A stretch of DNA of 64,000 nt from Micropterus salmoides (GCF_014851395.1 NW_024044681.1:2150569-2214568), one strand, 5' to 3'. Shown: positions 11,434 through 23,672, counted from the first letter of the stretch. Notes: generated by a model not told the origin, from the letters alone. Made by a program: numbers and translations.

Positions 11434-12118
11434 TATAGAGAGCCTAAGTCCCTCCCCTTCCGGTGGACCACCATGGGACCTTATTGTACGGTAGTCAATG
11501 GCGAGGGACAACAAATATTTTGATCCCATTTGAATTTTGCCCTGAATTACAAATATGATTGTTTGCCGATTTAAAAGATCAGTTTTAAGGTCAAGAAAGT
11601 CGCAGTGTGATGTAAAACTGTCAAGGTATAAGAATGTGAAAATACGTAAAGCAAAGACAACTAACACAAAAAAAACTGTTTCTGTCAATGACTGAAGCTA
11701 ACGTCACTGAAGCTAATGTTACTGAAGCTAACGTCAAAAAACTTACATGAGAGGATCATGTGATAAAAGGGCCGGGAGTCGTTGGATTAAACACATCAGG
11801 TGAGAAATATTTCTGCGTGGAACATAGCTAGGTTATCTAGCTAGTAGCAATAAAGCAATGAACGTTAGCTTAGCATTACCGTGCTAACATATAGCCGACC
11901 GATGTAGCTCATTGAACGGGTTTCAGACAAAACGACATGTAACTTTACTGATCTACAACAAACTGCGACTTTCTTGACGGACAAAATTATATTTTAAATT
12001 GACCAACATCATATGTGTAATTCAGGGCTCAATTCTAACGGGATAAAAAGACAAGTTGTCTCTCGCCGTTGACTACCGTACATCATGAGCCGGTAGCGAG
12101 TGACTTAAGCTCTCTATT
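11434..12118. mobile_element. MITE with about 110-bp imperfect inverted repeats
   Basis: The left arm runs AGAGAGCCTAAGTC, GTACGGTAGTCAA, GGCGAGGGACAAC, TTTGATCCC and GCCCTGAATTACA. The inverse of the right end gives AGAGAGCTTAAGTCACTC, GTACGGTAGTCAA, CGGCGAGAGACAAC, TATCCCG and GCCCTGAATTACA. The core contains a threefold 15-bp repeat (11693-11737). No transposase ORF is visible. A Myb/SANT-like ORF relic lies 200 bp downstream, but a link to this element is only inferred. Confidence 0.7.
11693..11737 (+). repeat. Three tandem 15-bp units
   Basis: TGAAGCTAACGTCAC is repeated three times with one or two changes per copy. It is short and lies inside the long-inverted-repeat MITE. Confidence 0.8.
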
Positions 12119-12321
12119 GAGTTATATGGAAAGAAACTGTTTTCAACCACGGAAAGTAAAGTCACTCAAGCGGCCTATTTTTTTTTTTTTTAATGACAAG
12201 TTGTGTTTACTGTTTAATGTGCCGTGGTCATGATCACATGACAGATTAGTTAGTACTTTTAACACCTACTGAAGTTTTTACCGTACAAAGTTGTAAAGAA
12301 AATAATACAAGAAAACCGAAT

Positions 12322-12610
12322 TGGTCAGAGGAGGAAAATATCGTGCTGTTGGAGGAATTTCATTAAAGAAAGCAGAGATTAAAAAGTAAAATTTGATCCG
12401 CAAATAACAGCAAACAGAAAACAAGAAATGTGTGAGGAAACCGCTTCGAAAATGAAATCAAGGAGTCGAGTTGTGAAGAGGTTCATCCAGGAGATCCAAA
12501 ATAAGTTTGACAACTTCTCTGTCCTTGCTAAAAAAGAGATCACCAATTATAAAAGGGAACCCAATAAAACTGGTGAGAATAACTTTCTGTACGCTACAGA
12601 TTTAAACTAG
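12322..12610 (+). pseudogene. Myb/SANT-like protein fragment, Harbinger type
   Basis: From 12322 one frame reads NWSEEENIVLLEEF and is then stopped. A shifted frame continues KFDPQITANRKQEM (from about 12389) and the 60-codon frame from 12428 adds EETASKMKSRSRVVKR, NKFDNFSVLAKKEI and KREPNKTGE. The spacing of Trp and acidic residues, the Lys-rich helix and the terminal KREx(2)KTG-like end match the Myb/SANT-like DNA-binding domain (Myb_DNA-bind_5 type) that accompanies the nuclease in PIF/Harbinger transposons. The usual second Trp (KW) is Phe here. One frameshift and one stop make it a pseudogene. No Harbinger nuclease is found nearby. Confidence 0.6.
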
Positions 12611-12839
12611 ACTGTATTGCTAGCTAGCGATAAATTTGACAGCCTACTTGTTTAGCTCATCGTTAAGCGTATCCATTGGATTCTCCCGGTCGTGGAAGGA
12701 TATGTGAATTTTCTTTATTTATCGCCATAAATTCAACCATGTTGCGGTTAAGATAAAGCCAGAGGTACTTTAAGTTATTTTCCTTTGTTTGGTTGCAAAG
12801 GTCTTTTGTGCAGCGTTTAACACACTTAAGGGAATAAGG

Positions 12840-12965
12840 AGAAAACCTCAAATACTTAAGTGATCACTTTAAGGAGACCTTAAGGAGAAGTTATAAGGGT
12901 GTTTTGTGCAACCAAATGTATTTTAAGGAAACCTTAACTCAGACTTTAAGGAAAATCTTTATGCA
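12840..12965. repeat. AAGGAGACCTTAAGG-rich segment, possible Harbinger end
   Basis: The wording CTTTAAGGAGACCTTAAGG, then GGAAACCTTAACTC and GACTTTAAGGAAAATC repeats a CTTAAGG core four times within about 100 bp and ends in TTATGCAGCCGGCCCC. It lies 230 bp beyond the SANT-like relic, so it may be the 3' end of the same Harbinger-type element. A short related piece (GGGGAGCCTTAAGATAAG) lies at 9784. Confidence 0.4.
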
Positions 12966-13316
12966 GCCGGCCCCAGGCGTCACTGTCGGGATGACTGAAA
13001 CACCTGTTTCATTCTACCCTACTGAGATACTGCAGGAGGGGGGCAGAGTCCACTAGGCTGCAGGCTAGACCACCAGGATACTCACAGCCAAATAACAGGG
13101 TCTTCACAGTGGACCAGGAAAACAGGCTGCAGATGACCATAAAAAGGGCAGCGGAGATCTGATCCAAATGCGCATTTACTGTTTGATGTTCTAAAGGTTA
13201 TATTTTTAATTAAGAAAAAGGACATAATGTGTTTGCAGTTGCATATTAAGAAGGACACTGTCAACACTTTTATATAAAAACAAGAATAACATAAACAATT
13301 AAAATGTATATTGTTG

Positions 13317-13354
13317 TGTTTCATCCGTCCCGCACAGTAGGGACGGATGAAACA
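13317..13354. repeat. Perfect 15-bp hairpin
   Basis: TGTTTCATCCGTCCC (13317-13331) is followed by an 8-base loop and its exact inverse GGGACGGATGAAACA (13340-13354). The stem is GC-richer than the surrounding DNA. It could be a cruciform, a remnant of two inverted element ends, or the stem of a small RNA. The sequence alone does not decide. Confidence 0.85.
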
Positions 13355-13497
13355 ATACGTACCTTTCGTTTAAAGTCAGATTATACTGCTATTGACAGAA
13401 CACACACGTGAGTTGTTGATGACAACAGCAAATTGATTTCTGGCGGTAACATTATCTTTTAAAATGACATACATCTGAAAAGTTTTTCTCTCGCCTA

Positions 13498-13745
13498 CCA
13501 TACATTTGTTCTTAAGTACAGTACTTGAGTAAATTTACTTAACTACCTTCCAGCACTGATGCAGAGGCCTCCACCCCGTCAGAACTTCAGATTTTATAAA
13601 CTCTTCATATGTTTTGTGAGTAAAAAATTTTAATCTGTAAAGTAACTAAAGCTGACAGATACACGTAGTAAAAAGTACAATATTTGTGGACATGTAGTGG
13701 AGTAGAAGTAGAAAGTACCTCAAATGTGTACTAAAGTAAATGTCC
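13498..13745. repeat. Interspersed repeat family T, rearranged copy
   Basis: The first part (AAGTACAGTACTTGAGTAAA, then CTTCCAGCACTGATG) is in reverse orientation. The second part (CTTCAGATTTTATAAACTC to AGTGGAGTAGAAGTAGAAAG) continues in the same reverse sense. It is the inverse of sequence at 43320-43570 and 50511-50740. The consensus is dominated by AGTAC/GTACT words and looks like a non-autonomous element found in many fish genomes. Confidence 0.55.
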
Positions 13746-14960
13746 TCAGTTGGCTCTAAGTGAAAATAAAAGTAATGTTTGAGTCTTGCTGTGCGCTCAC
13801 TTCACTTCTTCGTTCTCTCAGTTAAGTCATTTGCAACACTTTAGGAAGCAATTTAAGTTATTCTACTCTGACATCTCTTAAAAGTACTTTATAGGTTAAC
13901 AGATTGTCTCGGTTCATTATAACTCAAAGACTTTGTTCGCTCTGCAGGAGGACGTGCGGATGCTCGGCCTGTGCTGCAGGTGGTCAGGTGGAATCCAATC
14001 TCCCTTTCCCATCAGTCCTGCTTATCGGTGTGTTTGTTGTTGGAGGCCCGCTGCAGGACTGCACCTGTGGCCGCTCAGCCTGCAGCCTGTTATTGGTTTT
14101 AAGACCCGTGGGAGCCGAGCGGTGGTCCGAGTTGGTCCCACCCAGCCTTTCCACCGGGGTGTGCTGATCCAGATGTCAGCGCATACCAGCGCTACAACAA
14201 AGAGGGCAGGATTTACCTCCAATCCCCCGACCTGTTGACAATAGCTGCCAGTGCTCCTGTGGGAACCTGCTCTGTTATGGTGAGACTCCTCAGCCCATGA
14301 GGCCCCTTCAGAGTCTGGTTCTCTGGGTGGGATGGATCCAGGACTCCAGCTGATGTGGAGTTTTTGGTTCTAAGAGAGGGCCGGCAAGATGTCAATTAAA
14401 GTGTGTAAATAGAAATGCTCGCTCATGAGGTCAAGAGAGCACGCGTAAAAGCACACACTGAAAACTACATAACGCCCCAATGAGACAAGAGACTGTACCT
14501 GCTTTATTAGGCCCTGTCTACACGAACACGGGGACACTGAACGGCGTTTTGGCCGTTCGTCCACACGGAAACGCAGTATCAGGTCACTGAAACTGAACAT
14601 TTCTGAAAACTCCTGCCAGGGTGAAGATTCTAAGACACTCTGGTTGCAGTGTTGTCGTGTTCAGGCCGTTATCTGCTGTGTTTGATGTCAGGTTGATCAT
14701 ACTTGCGTACCACAAATCAAAAACAGACTGGATCCAAACCCTGAAACACTACTGAATCAATTGAACTCTTAATAAAAAATAAAAAAGCTATAAAATGTCT
14801 TGATATTCTAGAAAAACTGAATTAAATTTGAGCTACTGGCAACATAAAATGTAATAGATTATCTGTATCGTTTGCATTTTTGTTACTGTAATGAACTATG
14901 TATCAATAAAAAATAAAAAATAAAAAAAGATGTCGCAGTGCGCCACTGCCTGCTTTGTTT
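13746..14960. other. No gene recognised; MITE fragment and A-rich tail inside
   Basis: A GC-rich 100-codon frame at 13933-14238 and overlapping opposite frames match no family I know. At 14508-14600 the wording GGCCCTGTCTACACGAAC and TCGTCCACACGGAAACGC looks like one end of a MITE. At 14903-14930 a tail reads AATAAAAAATAAAAAATAAA, which may mark the 3' end of an old retroposed copy. Confidence 0.45.
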
Positions 14961-15089
14961 ACATTACATTTATTCATTTAGCTGATGCTTTTATCCAAAG
15001 CGACTTACAATTGCTATACATGTCAGAGGTCGCACGCCGGTTCAGTGTCTTGTTCAGGGACACATTGGTGGACGTGTACCAGTGGGGTT
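14961..15089 (-). mobile_element. tRNA-derived SINE, head-truncated
   Basis: The minus-strand tail of the same SINE as at 730-932 is present: TTTAGCTGATGCTTTTATCC, AAGCGACTTACAATTGC, then TTCAGGGACACATTGGTGG. The tRNA-like head is lost. Confidence 0.75.
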
Positions 15090-16189
15090 TACAATTTTAT
15101 TCAGCTCTGATTGGCCAACGTGGCTTTACGGTTAGGGTTATATAGCCGTCTGGCGGTTTGCGTGCTCTTGACAGTGTGTTTTTGCATTTTCATACAGACA
15201 GAGAATTTTTTTTAACAAAGTAGGAAAAACTCTGGTTGTCAAAATATCCACATTAATGTGAATAATAATTTACACTGGTCACTGAGTTAAGCCTCTTTCA
15301 TTATGGTGTGTCTGTGTCACACTTGATGTCATTCATATTCAATAAGAATCCAATAACATTAAATTATTTACATACAAACAGTCCATTTCCAGATAATTCC
15401 ACAGTTGGTGCATCCAAATTAAGTTTAAATAAGAACAGATTCGTGGGATTTTACGTTAAATTTGTGTAACGTAGAACCGCACAGACCTCTGGGTAACATT
15501 GATTGACTCGCTGTGTAGCACAGAGGAGTAGCTAGCTAGTGAAGTGACAGCAACTGGGACATTATTAACACCGTATAGAGTAAAAACACAAAAGTGGGTT
15601 TCAGAAGCGAAAAATTGAAAGAAGCAGCCGAGCAAAAAACAAACAAACGAAGCTACCAAAGATATAAATTTTCTTTAAAAATAAAACGGGGTAGCAGCAA
15701 ACACGAGTTGTTAGCAAGAAGAGCCGAAGGGGAAACTGCTGCTAGCGACAGCATCGCGCCAACCGCCGCCGTGATCACGAGGACGAACTTCTACTGCCTG
15801 AAACACTGAGAGCACAGCGAGGACGCGTTATTTATTAAAATGACTTCACCTCGACATTTCACAACTCCTGTCATTCCGCGAGTGTTTAAAAGACGCGTCA
15901 GAGGAGGGAAAACAGCACGAGAACTAAGCGCGACCTGAAGAAACCACTGGACCAGAGCCGTCACACACTGAGACACCTGCCAGCTGCATTTAAATAATAA
16001 ACTACTTTGGATAAAGCTCAGGAGAGTGCACCTATACTGTAAGTACAACTTTATTAGTATTTATTTGACTAGTAATCAACTTAATTCTTATGAACAGACC
16101 GACGTTTTGTCATGTAAATGTGTTGCACAGTCACTGATCAGGATCTTTTTCAAATGTGTGACATTGTGCACTGTCACTAATAGGGTCAT
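15090..16189. other. No gene recognised
   Basis: A 71-codon plus frame at 15594-15809 is Lys/Arg/Glu-rich at its start and faintly recalls the N-terminus of hAT-type proteins, but no zinc-finger residues are present, so I do not call it. A TAGCTAGCTAG run lies at 15530. The last 50 bases enter the minisatellite gradually. Confidence 0.45.
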
Positions 16190-16580
16190 GTGTTCATATG
16201 TTTTACAGGTGCGCTGTCACCGTGTTTTACAGGTGCGCTGTCACCACTCATGTGTTCATATGTTTTGGAGGTGCGCTGTCACCAGTCATGTGTTCATATG
16301 TTTTGGAGGTGCGCTGTCACCAGTCATGTGTTCATATGTTTTGGAGGGGCATTGTCACCGTGTTTTACAGGTGCGCTGTCACCAGTCATGTGTTCATATG
16401 TTTTGAAGGGGCGCTGTCACCACTCATGTGTTCATATGTTTTGGAGGGGCATTGTCACCGTGTTTTACAGGTGCGCTGTCACCAGTCATGTGTTCATATG
16501 TTTTGAAGGTGCGCTGTCACCGTGTTTTACAGGTGCGCTGTCACCACTCATGTGTTCATATGTTTTGGAGGTGCGCTGTC

Positions 16581-18584
16581 ACCACTCATGTGTTCATATG
16601 TTTTGGAGGGGCATTGTCACCGTGTTTTACAGGTGCGCTGTCACCACTCATGTGTTCATATGTTTTGAAGGTGCGCTGTCACCGTGTTTTACAGGTGCGC
16701 TGTCACCACTCATGTGTTCATATGTTTTGGAGGGGCATTGTCACCGTGTTTTACAGGTGCGCTGTCACCAGTCATGTGTTCATATGTTTTGAAGGTGCGC
16801 TGTCACCGTGTTTTACAGGTGCGCTGTCACCACTCATGTGTTCATATGTTTTGGAGGTGCGCTGTCACCACTCATGTGTTCATATGTTTTGAAGGTGCGC
16901 TGTCACCACTCATGTGTTCATATGTTTTGGAGGTGCATTGTCACCGTGTTTTACAGGTGCGCTGTCACCAGTCATGTGTTCATATGTTTTGAAGAGGCAT
17001 TGTCACCGTGTTTTACAGGTGCACTGTCGCCAGTCATGTGTTCATATGTTTTGAAGGGGCATTGTCACCGTGTTTTACAGGTGCGCTGTCACCAGTCATG
17101 TGTTCATATGTTTTGAAGGGGCACTGTCACCACTCATGTGTTCATATGTTTTGGAGGGGCATTGTCACCGTGTTTTACAGGTGCGCTGTCACCAGTCATG
17201 TGTTCATATGTTTTGAAGGGGCACTGTCACCACTCATGTGTTCATATGTTTTGAAGGGGCACTGTCACCGTGTTTTACAGGTGTGCTGTCTCCACTCATG
17301 TGTTCATATGTTTTGAAGGGGCACTGTCACCTTGTTTTACAGGTGTGCTGTCACCACTCGTGTTCATATGTTTTGGAGGTGCACTGTCACCACTCATGTG
17401 TTCATATGTTTTGGAGGTGCGCTGTCACCAGTCATGTGTTCATATGTTTCGAAGGGGCACTGTCATCGTGTTTTACAGGTGCGCTGTCACCGCTCATGTG
17501 TTCATATGTTTTGGAGGTGTGCTGTCACCAGTCATGTGTTCATATGTTTTGGAGGTGCGCTGTCACCACTCATGTATTCATATGTTTTGGAGGTGCACTG
17601 TCACCACTCATGTGTTCATATGTTTTGAAGGGGCACTGTCACCGGTCACGTGTTCATATGTTTTGGAGGTGCGCTGTCACCACTCATGTGTTCATATGTT
17701 TTGAAAGTGCGCTGTCACCACTCATGTGTTCATATGTTTTGAAGGGGCGCTGTCACCGTGTTTTACAGGTTCCCTGTCACCACTCATGTGTTCATGTTTC
17801 GAAGGGGCGCTGTCACCACTCATGTGTTCATATGTTTCGAAGGGGCGCTGTCACCACTCATGTGTTCATAGTGGCGCTGTCACCACTCATGTGTTCATAT
17901 GTTTCGAAGGGGCGCTGTCACCACTCATGTGTTCATATGTTTTGGAGGTGCGCTGTCACCGTGTTTTACAGGTTCCCTGTCACCACTCATGTGTTCATGT
18001 TTCGAAGGGGCACTGTCACCACTCATGTGTTCATATGTTTCGAAGGGGCGCTGTCACCACTCATGTGTTCATAGTGGCGCTGTCACCACTCATGTGTTCA
18101 TATGTTTCGAAGGGGCGCTGTCACCACTCATGTGTTCATATGTTTTGGAGGTGCGCTGTCACCGTGTTTTACAGGTGCGTTGTCACCACTCATGTGTTCA
18201 TGTTTCGAAGGGGCACTGTCACCACTCATGTGTTCATATGTTTTGAAGGTGCGCTGTCACCACTCATGTGTCCATATGTTTTGGAGGGGCATTGTCACCG
18301 TGTTTTACAGGTGCGCTGTCACCAGTCATGTGTTCATATGTTTTGAAGAGGCATTGTCACCGTGTTTTACAGGTGCACTGTCGCCAGTCATGTGTTCATA
18401 TGTTTTGAAGGGGCATTGTCACCGTGTTTTACAGGTGCGCTGTCACCAGTCATGTGTTCATATGTTTTGAAGGGGCACTGTCACCACTCATGTGTTCATA
18501 TGTTTTGGAGGGGCATTGTCACCGTGTTTTACAGGTGCGCTGTCACCAGTCATGTGTTCATATGTTTTGAAGGGGCACTGTCAC
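16581..18584 (+). repeat. Higher-order block, copy 1
   Basis: This 2.0-kb stretch of the minisatellite recurs at exactly +2,200 bp (18781-20784), with the same order of unit variants. I found only isolated base differences, for example C at 17959 against T at 20159. Outside these borders the unit order differs (16571-16580 against 18771-18780, and from 18585 on). Confidence 0.9.
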
Positions 18585-18780
18585 CTTGTTTTACAGGTGT
18601 GCTGTCACCACTCGTGTTCATATGTTTTGGAGGTGCACTGTCACCACTCATGTGTTCATATGTTTTGGAGGTGCGCTGTCACCAGTCATGTGTTCATATG
18701 TTTTGAAGGGGCACTGTCACCGTGTTTTACAGGTGCGCTGTCACCGCTCATGTGTTCATATGTTTTGAAGGGGCACTGTC

Positions 18781-20784
18781 ACCACTCATGTGTTCATATG
18801 TTTTGGAGGGGCATTGTCACCGTGTTTTACAGGTGCGCTGTCACCACTCATGTGTTCATATGTTTTGAAGGTGCGCTGTCACCGTGTTTTACAGGTGCGC
18901 TGTCACCACTCATGTGTTCATATGTTTTGGAGGGGCATTGTCACCGTGTTTTACAGGTGCGCTGTCACCAGTCATGTGTTCATATGTTTTGAAGGTGCGC
19001 TGTCACCGTGTTTTACAGGTGCGCTGTCACCACTCATGTGTTCATATGTTTTGGAGGTGCGCTGTCACCACTCATGTGTTCATATGTTTTGAAGGTGCGC
19101 TGTCACCACTCATGTGTTCATATGTTTTGGAGGTGCATTGTCACCGTGTTTTACAGGTGCGCTGTCACCAGTCATGTGTTCATATGTTTTGAAGAGGCAT
19201 TGTCACCGTGTTTTACAGGTGCACTGTCGCCAGTCATGTGTTCATATGTTTTGAAGGGGCATTGTCACCGTGTTTTACAGGTGCGCTGTCACCAGTCATG
19301 TGTTCATATGTTTTGAAGGGGCACTGTCACCACTCATGTGTTCATATGTTTTGGAGGGGCATTGTCACCGTGTTTTACAGGTGCGCTGTCACCAGTCATG
19401 TGTTCATATGTTTTGAAGGGGCACTGTCACCACTCATGTGTTCATATGTTTTGAAGGGGCACTGTCACCGTGTTTTACAGGTGTGCTGTCTCCACTCATG
19501 TGTTCATATGTTTTGAAGGGGCACTGTCACCTTGTTTTACAGGTGTGCTGTCACCACTCGTGTTCATATGTTTTGGAGGTGCACTGTCACCACTCATGTG
19601 TTCATATGTTTTGGAGGTGCGCTGTCACCAGTCATGTGTTCATATGTTTCGAAGGGGCACTGTCATCGTGTTTTACAGGTGCGCTGTCACCGCTCATGTG
19701 TTCATATGTTTTGGAGGTGTGCTGTCACCAGTCATGTGTTCATATGTTTTGGAGGTGCGCTGTCACCACTCATGTATTCATATGTTTTGGAGGTGCACTG
19801 TCACCACTCATGTGTTCATATGTTTTGAAGGGGCACTGTCACCGGTCACGTGTTCATATGTTTTGGAGGTGCGCTGTCACCACTCATGTGTTCATATGTT
19901 TTGAAAGTGCGCTGTCACCACTCATGTGTTCATATGTTTTGAAGGGGCGCTGTCACCGTGTTTTACAGGTTCCCTGTCACCACTCATGTGTTCATGTTTC
20001 GAAGGGGCGCTGTCACCACTCATGTGTTCATATGTTTCGAAGGGGCGCTGTCACCACTCATGTGTTCATAGTGGCGCTGTCACCACTCATGTGTTCATAT
20101 GTTTCGAAGGGGCGCTGTCACCACTCATGTGTTCATATGTTTTGGAGGTGCGCTGTCATCGTGTTTTACAGGTTCCCTGTCACCACTCATGTGTTCATGT
20201 TTCGAAGGGGCACTGTCACCACTCATGTGTTCATATGTTTCGAAGGGGCGCTGTCACCACTCATGTGTTCATAGTGGCGCTGTCACCACTCATGTGTTCA
20301 TATGTTTCGAAGGGGCGCTGTCACCACTCATGTGTTCATATGTTTTGGAGGTGCGCTGTCACCGTGTTTTACAGGTGCGTTGTCACCACTCATGTGTTCA
20401 TGTTTCGAAGGGGCACTGTCACCACTCATGTGTTCATATGTTTTGAAGGTGCGCTGTCACCACTCATGTGTCCATATGTTTTGGAGGGGCATTGTCACCG
20501 TGTTTTACAGGTGCGCTGTCACCAGTCATGTGTTCATATGTTTTGAAGAGGCATTGTCACCGTGTTTTACAGGTGCACTGTCGCCAGTCATGTGTTCATA
20601 TGTTTTGAAGGGGCATTGTCACCGTGTTTTACAGGTGCGCTGTCACCAGTCATGTGTTCATATGTTTTGAAGGGGCACTGTCACCACTCATGTGTTCATA
20701 TGTTTTGGAGGGGCATTGTCACCGTGTTTTACAGGTGCGCTGTCACCAGTCATGTGTTCATATGTTTTGAAGGGGCACTGTCAC
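18781..20784 (+). repeat. Higher-order block, copy 2
   Basis: This is the near-identical second copy of 16581-18584. Its right half is copied again at +1,354 bp (for example 19208 with 20562, 19532 with 20886), and 20099-20546 recurs at +1,242 bp (21341-21788). Successive block duplications of decreasing size are therefore visible. Confidence 0.9.
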
Positions 20785-23672
20785 CACTCATGTGTTCATA
20801 TGTTTTGAAGGGGCACTGTCACCGTGTTTTACAGGTGTGCTGTCTCCACTCATGTGTTCATATGTTTTGAAGGGGCACTGTCACCTTGTTTTACAGGTGT
20901 GCTGTCACCACTTGTGTTCATATGTTTTGGAGGTGCACTGTCACCACTCATGTGTTCATATGTTTTGGAGGTGCGCTGTCACCAGTCATGTGTTCATATG
21001 TTTTGAAGGGGCACTGTCACCGTGTTTTACAGGTGCGCTGTCACCGCTCATGTGTTCATATGTTTTGGAGGTGCGCTGTCACCAGTCATGTGTTCATATG
21101 TTTTGGAGGTGCGCTGTCACCACTCATGTATTCATATGTTTTGGAGGTGCACTGTCACCACTCATGTGTTCATATGTTTTGAAGGGGCACTGTCACCGGT
21201 CACGTGTTCATATGTTTTGGAGGTGCGCTGTCACCGTGTTTTACAGGTTCCCTGTCACCACTCATGTGTTCATATGTTTCGAAGGGGCGCTGTCACCACT
21301 CATGTGTTCATAGTGGCGCTGTCACCACTCATGTGTTCATATGTTTCGAAGGGGCGCTGTCACCACTCATGTGCTCATATGTTTTGGAGGTGCGCTGTCA
21401 CCGTGTTTTACAGGTTCCCTGTCACCACTCACGTGTTCATGTTTCGAAGGGGCGCGGTCACCACTCATGTGTTCATATGTTTCGAAGGGGCGCTGTCACC
21501 ACTCATGTGTTCATAGTGGCGCTGTCACCACTCATGTGTTCATATGTTTCGAAGGGGCGCTGTCACCACTCATGTGTTCATATGTTTTGGAGGTGCGCTG
21601 TCACCGTGTTTTACAGGTGCGCTGTCACCACTCATGTGTTCATGTTTCGAAGGGGCACTGTCACCACTCATGTGTTCATATGTTTTGAAGGTGCGCTGTC
21701 ACCACTCATGTGTCCATATGTTTTGGAGGGGCATTGTCACCGTGTTTTACAGGTGCGCTGTCACCAGTCATGTGTTCATATGTTTTGAAGAGGCATTGTC
21801 ACCGTGTTTTACAGGTTCCCTTTCACCACTCATGTGTTCATGTTTTGAAGGGGCACTGTCACCACTCATGTGTTCATATGTTTTGGAGGGGCATTGTCAC
21901 CGTGTTTTACAGGTGCGCTGTCACCAGTCATGTGTTCATATGTTTTGAAGGGGCACTGTCACCACTCATGTGTTCATATGTTTTGGAGGGGCATTGTCAC
22001 CGTGTTTTACAGGTGCGCTGTCACCAGTCATGTGTTCATATGTTTTGAAGGGGCACTGTCACCACTCATGTGTTCATATGTTTTGAAGGGGCACTGTCAC
22101 CGTGTTTTACAGGTGTGCTGTCTCCACTCATGTGTTCATATGTTTTGAAGGGGCACTGTCACCGTGTTTTACAGGTGTGCTGTCTCCACTCATGTGTTCA
22201 TATGTTTTGAAGGGGCACTGTCACCGTGTTTTACAGGTGTGCTGTCTCCACTCATGTGTTCATATGTTTTGAAGGGGCACTGTCACCACTCGTGTTCATA
22301 TGTTTTGGAGGTGCACTGTCACCACTCATGTGTTCATATGTTTTGGAGGTGCGCTGTCACCAGTCATGTGTTCATATGTTTTGAAGGGGCACTGTCACCG
22401 TGTTTTACAGGTGCGCTGTCACCGCTCATGTGTTCATATGTTTTGGAGGTGCGCTGTCACCAGTCATGTGTTCATATGTTTTGGAGGTGCGCTGTCACCA
22501 CTCATGTATTCATATGTTTTGGAGGTGCACTGTCACCACTCATGTGTTCATATGTTTTGAAGGGGCACTGTCACCGGTCACGTGTTCATATGTTTTGGAG
22601 GTGCGCTGTCACCACTCATGTGTTCATATGTTTTGAAAGTGCGCTGTCGCCACTCATGTGTTCATATGTTTTGAAGGGGCGCTGTCACCGTGTTTTACAG
22701 GTTCCCTGTCACCACTCATGTGTTCATGTTTCGAAGGGGCGCTGTCACCACTCATGTGTTCATATGTTTCGAAGGGGCGCTGTCACCACTCATGTGTTCA
22801 TAGTGGCGCTGTCACCACTCGTGTTCATATGTTTCGAAGGGGCGCTGTCACCACTCATGTGTTCATATGTTTTGGAGGTGCGCTGTCACCGTGTTTTACA
22901 GGTGCGCTGTCACCACTCATGTGTTCATGTTTCGAAGGGGCACTGTCACCACTCATGTGTTCATATGTTTCGAAGGGGCTGTCACCACTCATGTGTTCAT
23001 ATGTTTCGAAGGGGCGCTGTCACCACTCATGTGTTCATATGTTTCGAAGGGGCGCTGTCACCACTCATGTGTTCATATGTTTTGGAGGTGCGCTGTCACC
23101 ACTCATGTGTTCATATGTTTTGAAGGGGCGCTGTCACCACTCATGTGTTCATATGTTTTGAAGGGGCGCTGTCACCACTCATGTGTTCATATGTTTCGAA
23201 GGGGCGCTGTCACCACTCATGTGTTCATATGTTTCGAAGGGGCGCTGTCACCACTCATGTGTTCATAGTGGCGCTGTCACCACTCATGTGTTCATATGTT
23301 TCGAAGGGACGCTGTCACCACTCATGTGTTCATATGTTTTGGAGGTGCGCTGTCACCGTGTTTTACAGGTGCGCTGTCACCACTCATGTGTTCATGTTTC
23401 GAAGGGGCACTGTCACCACTCATGTGTTCATATGTTTCGAAGGGGCGCTGTCACCACTCATGTGTTCATATGTTTCGAAGGGGCGCTGTCACCACTCATG
23501 TGTTCATATGTTTCGAAGGGGCGCTGTCACCACTCATGTATTCATATGTTTCGAAGGGGCGCTGTCACCACTCATGTGTTCATATGTTTTGAAGGGGCGC
23601 TGTCACCACTCATGTGTTCATATGTTTTACAGGTGCGCTGTCACCACTCATGTGTTCATATGTTTTGAAGTG

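Larger units (their letters stand above)
16190..23672 (+). repeat. 7.5-kb minisatellite of 38-bp and 24-bp units with higher-order structure
   Basis: The long unit (38 bp) reads GGTGCGCTGTCACCACTC followed by ATGTGTTCATATGTTTTGGA. The short unit (24 bp) shares the first 14 bases and then GTGTTTTACA. They mix in varying order. Variants end in TTTTGGAGG, TTTTGAAGG or TTTCGAAGG, and the TTTCGAAGG form becomes dominant towards the right end. A truncated form (TTCATAGTGGCGC) occurs at intervals. Few stop codons occur, so all three plus frames give long ORFs (up to 319 codons) with the same peptide words. Since 38 and 24 (sum 62) do not keep frame, this is not a protein gene. Every long unit carries the palindrome CATATG. 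Confidence 0.97.
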
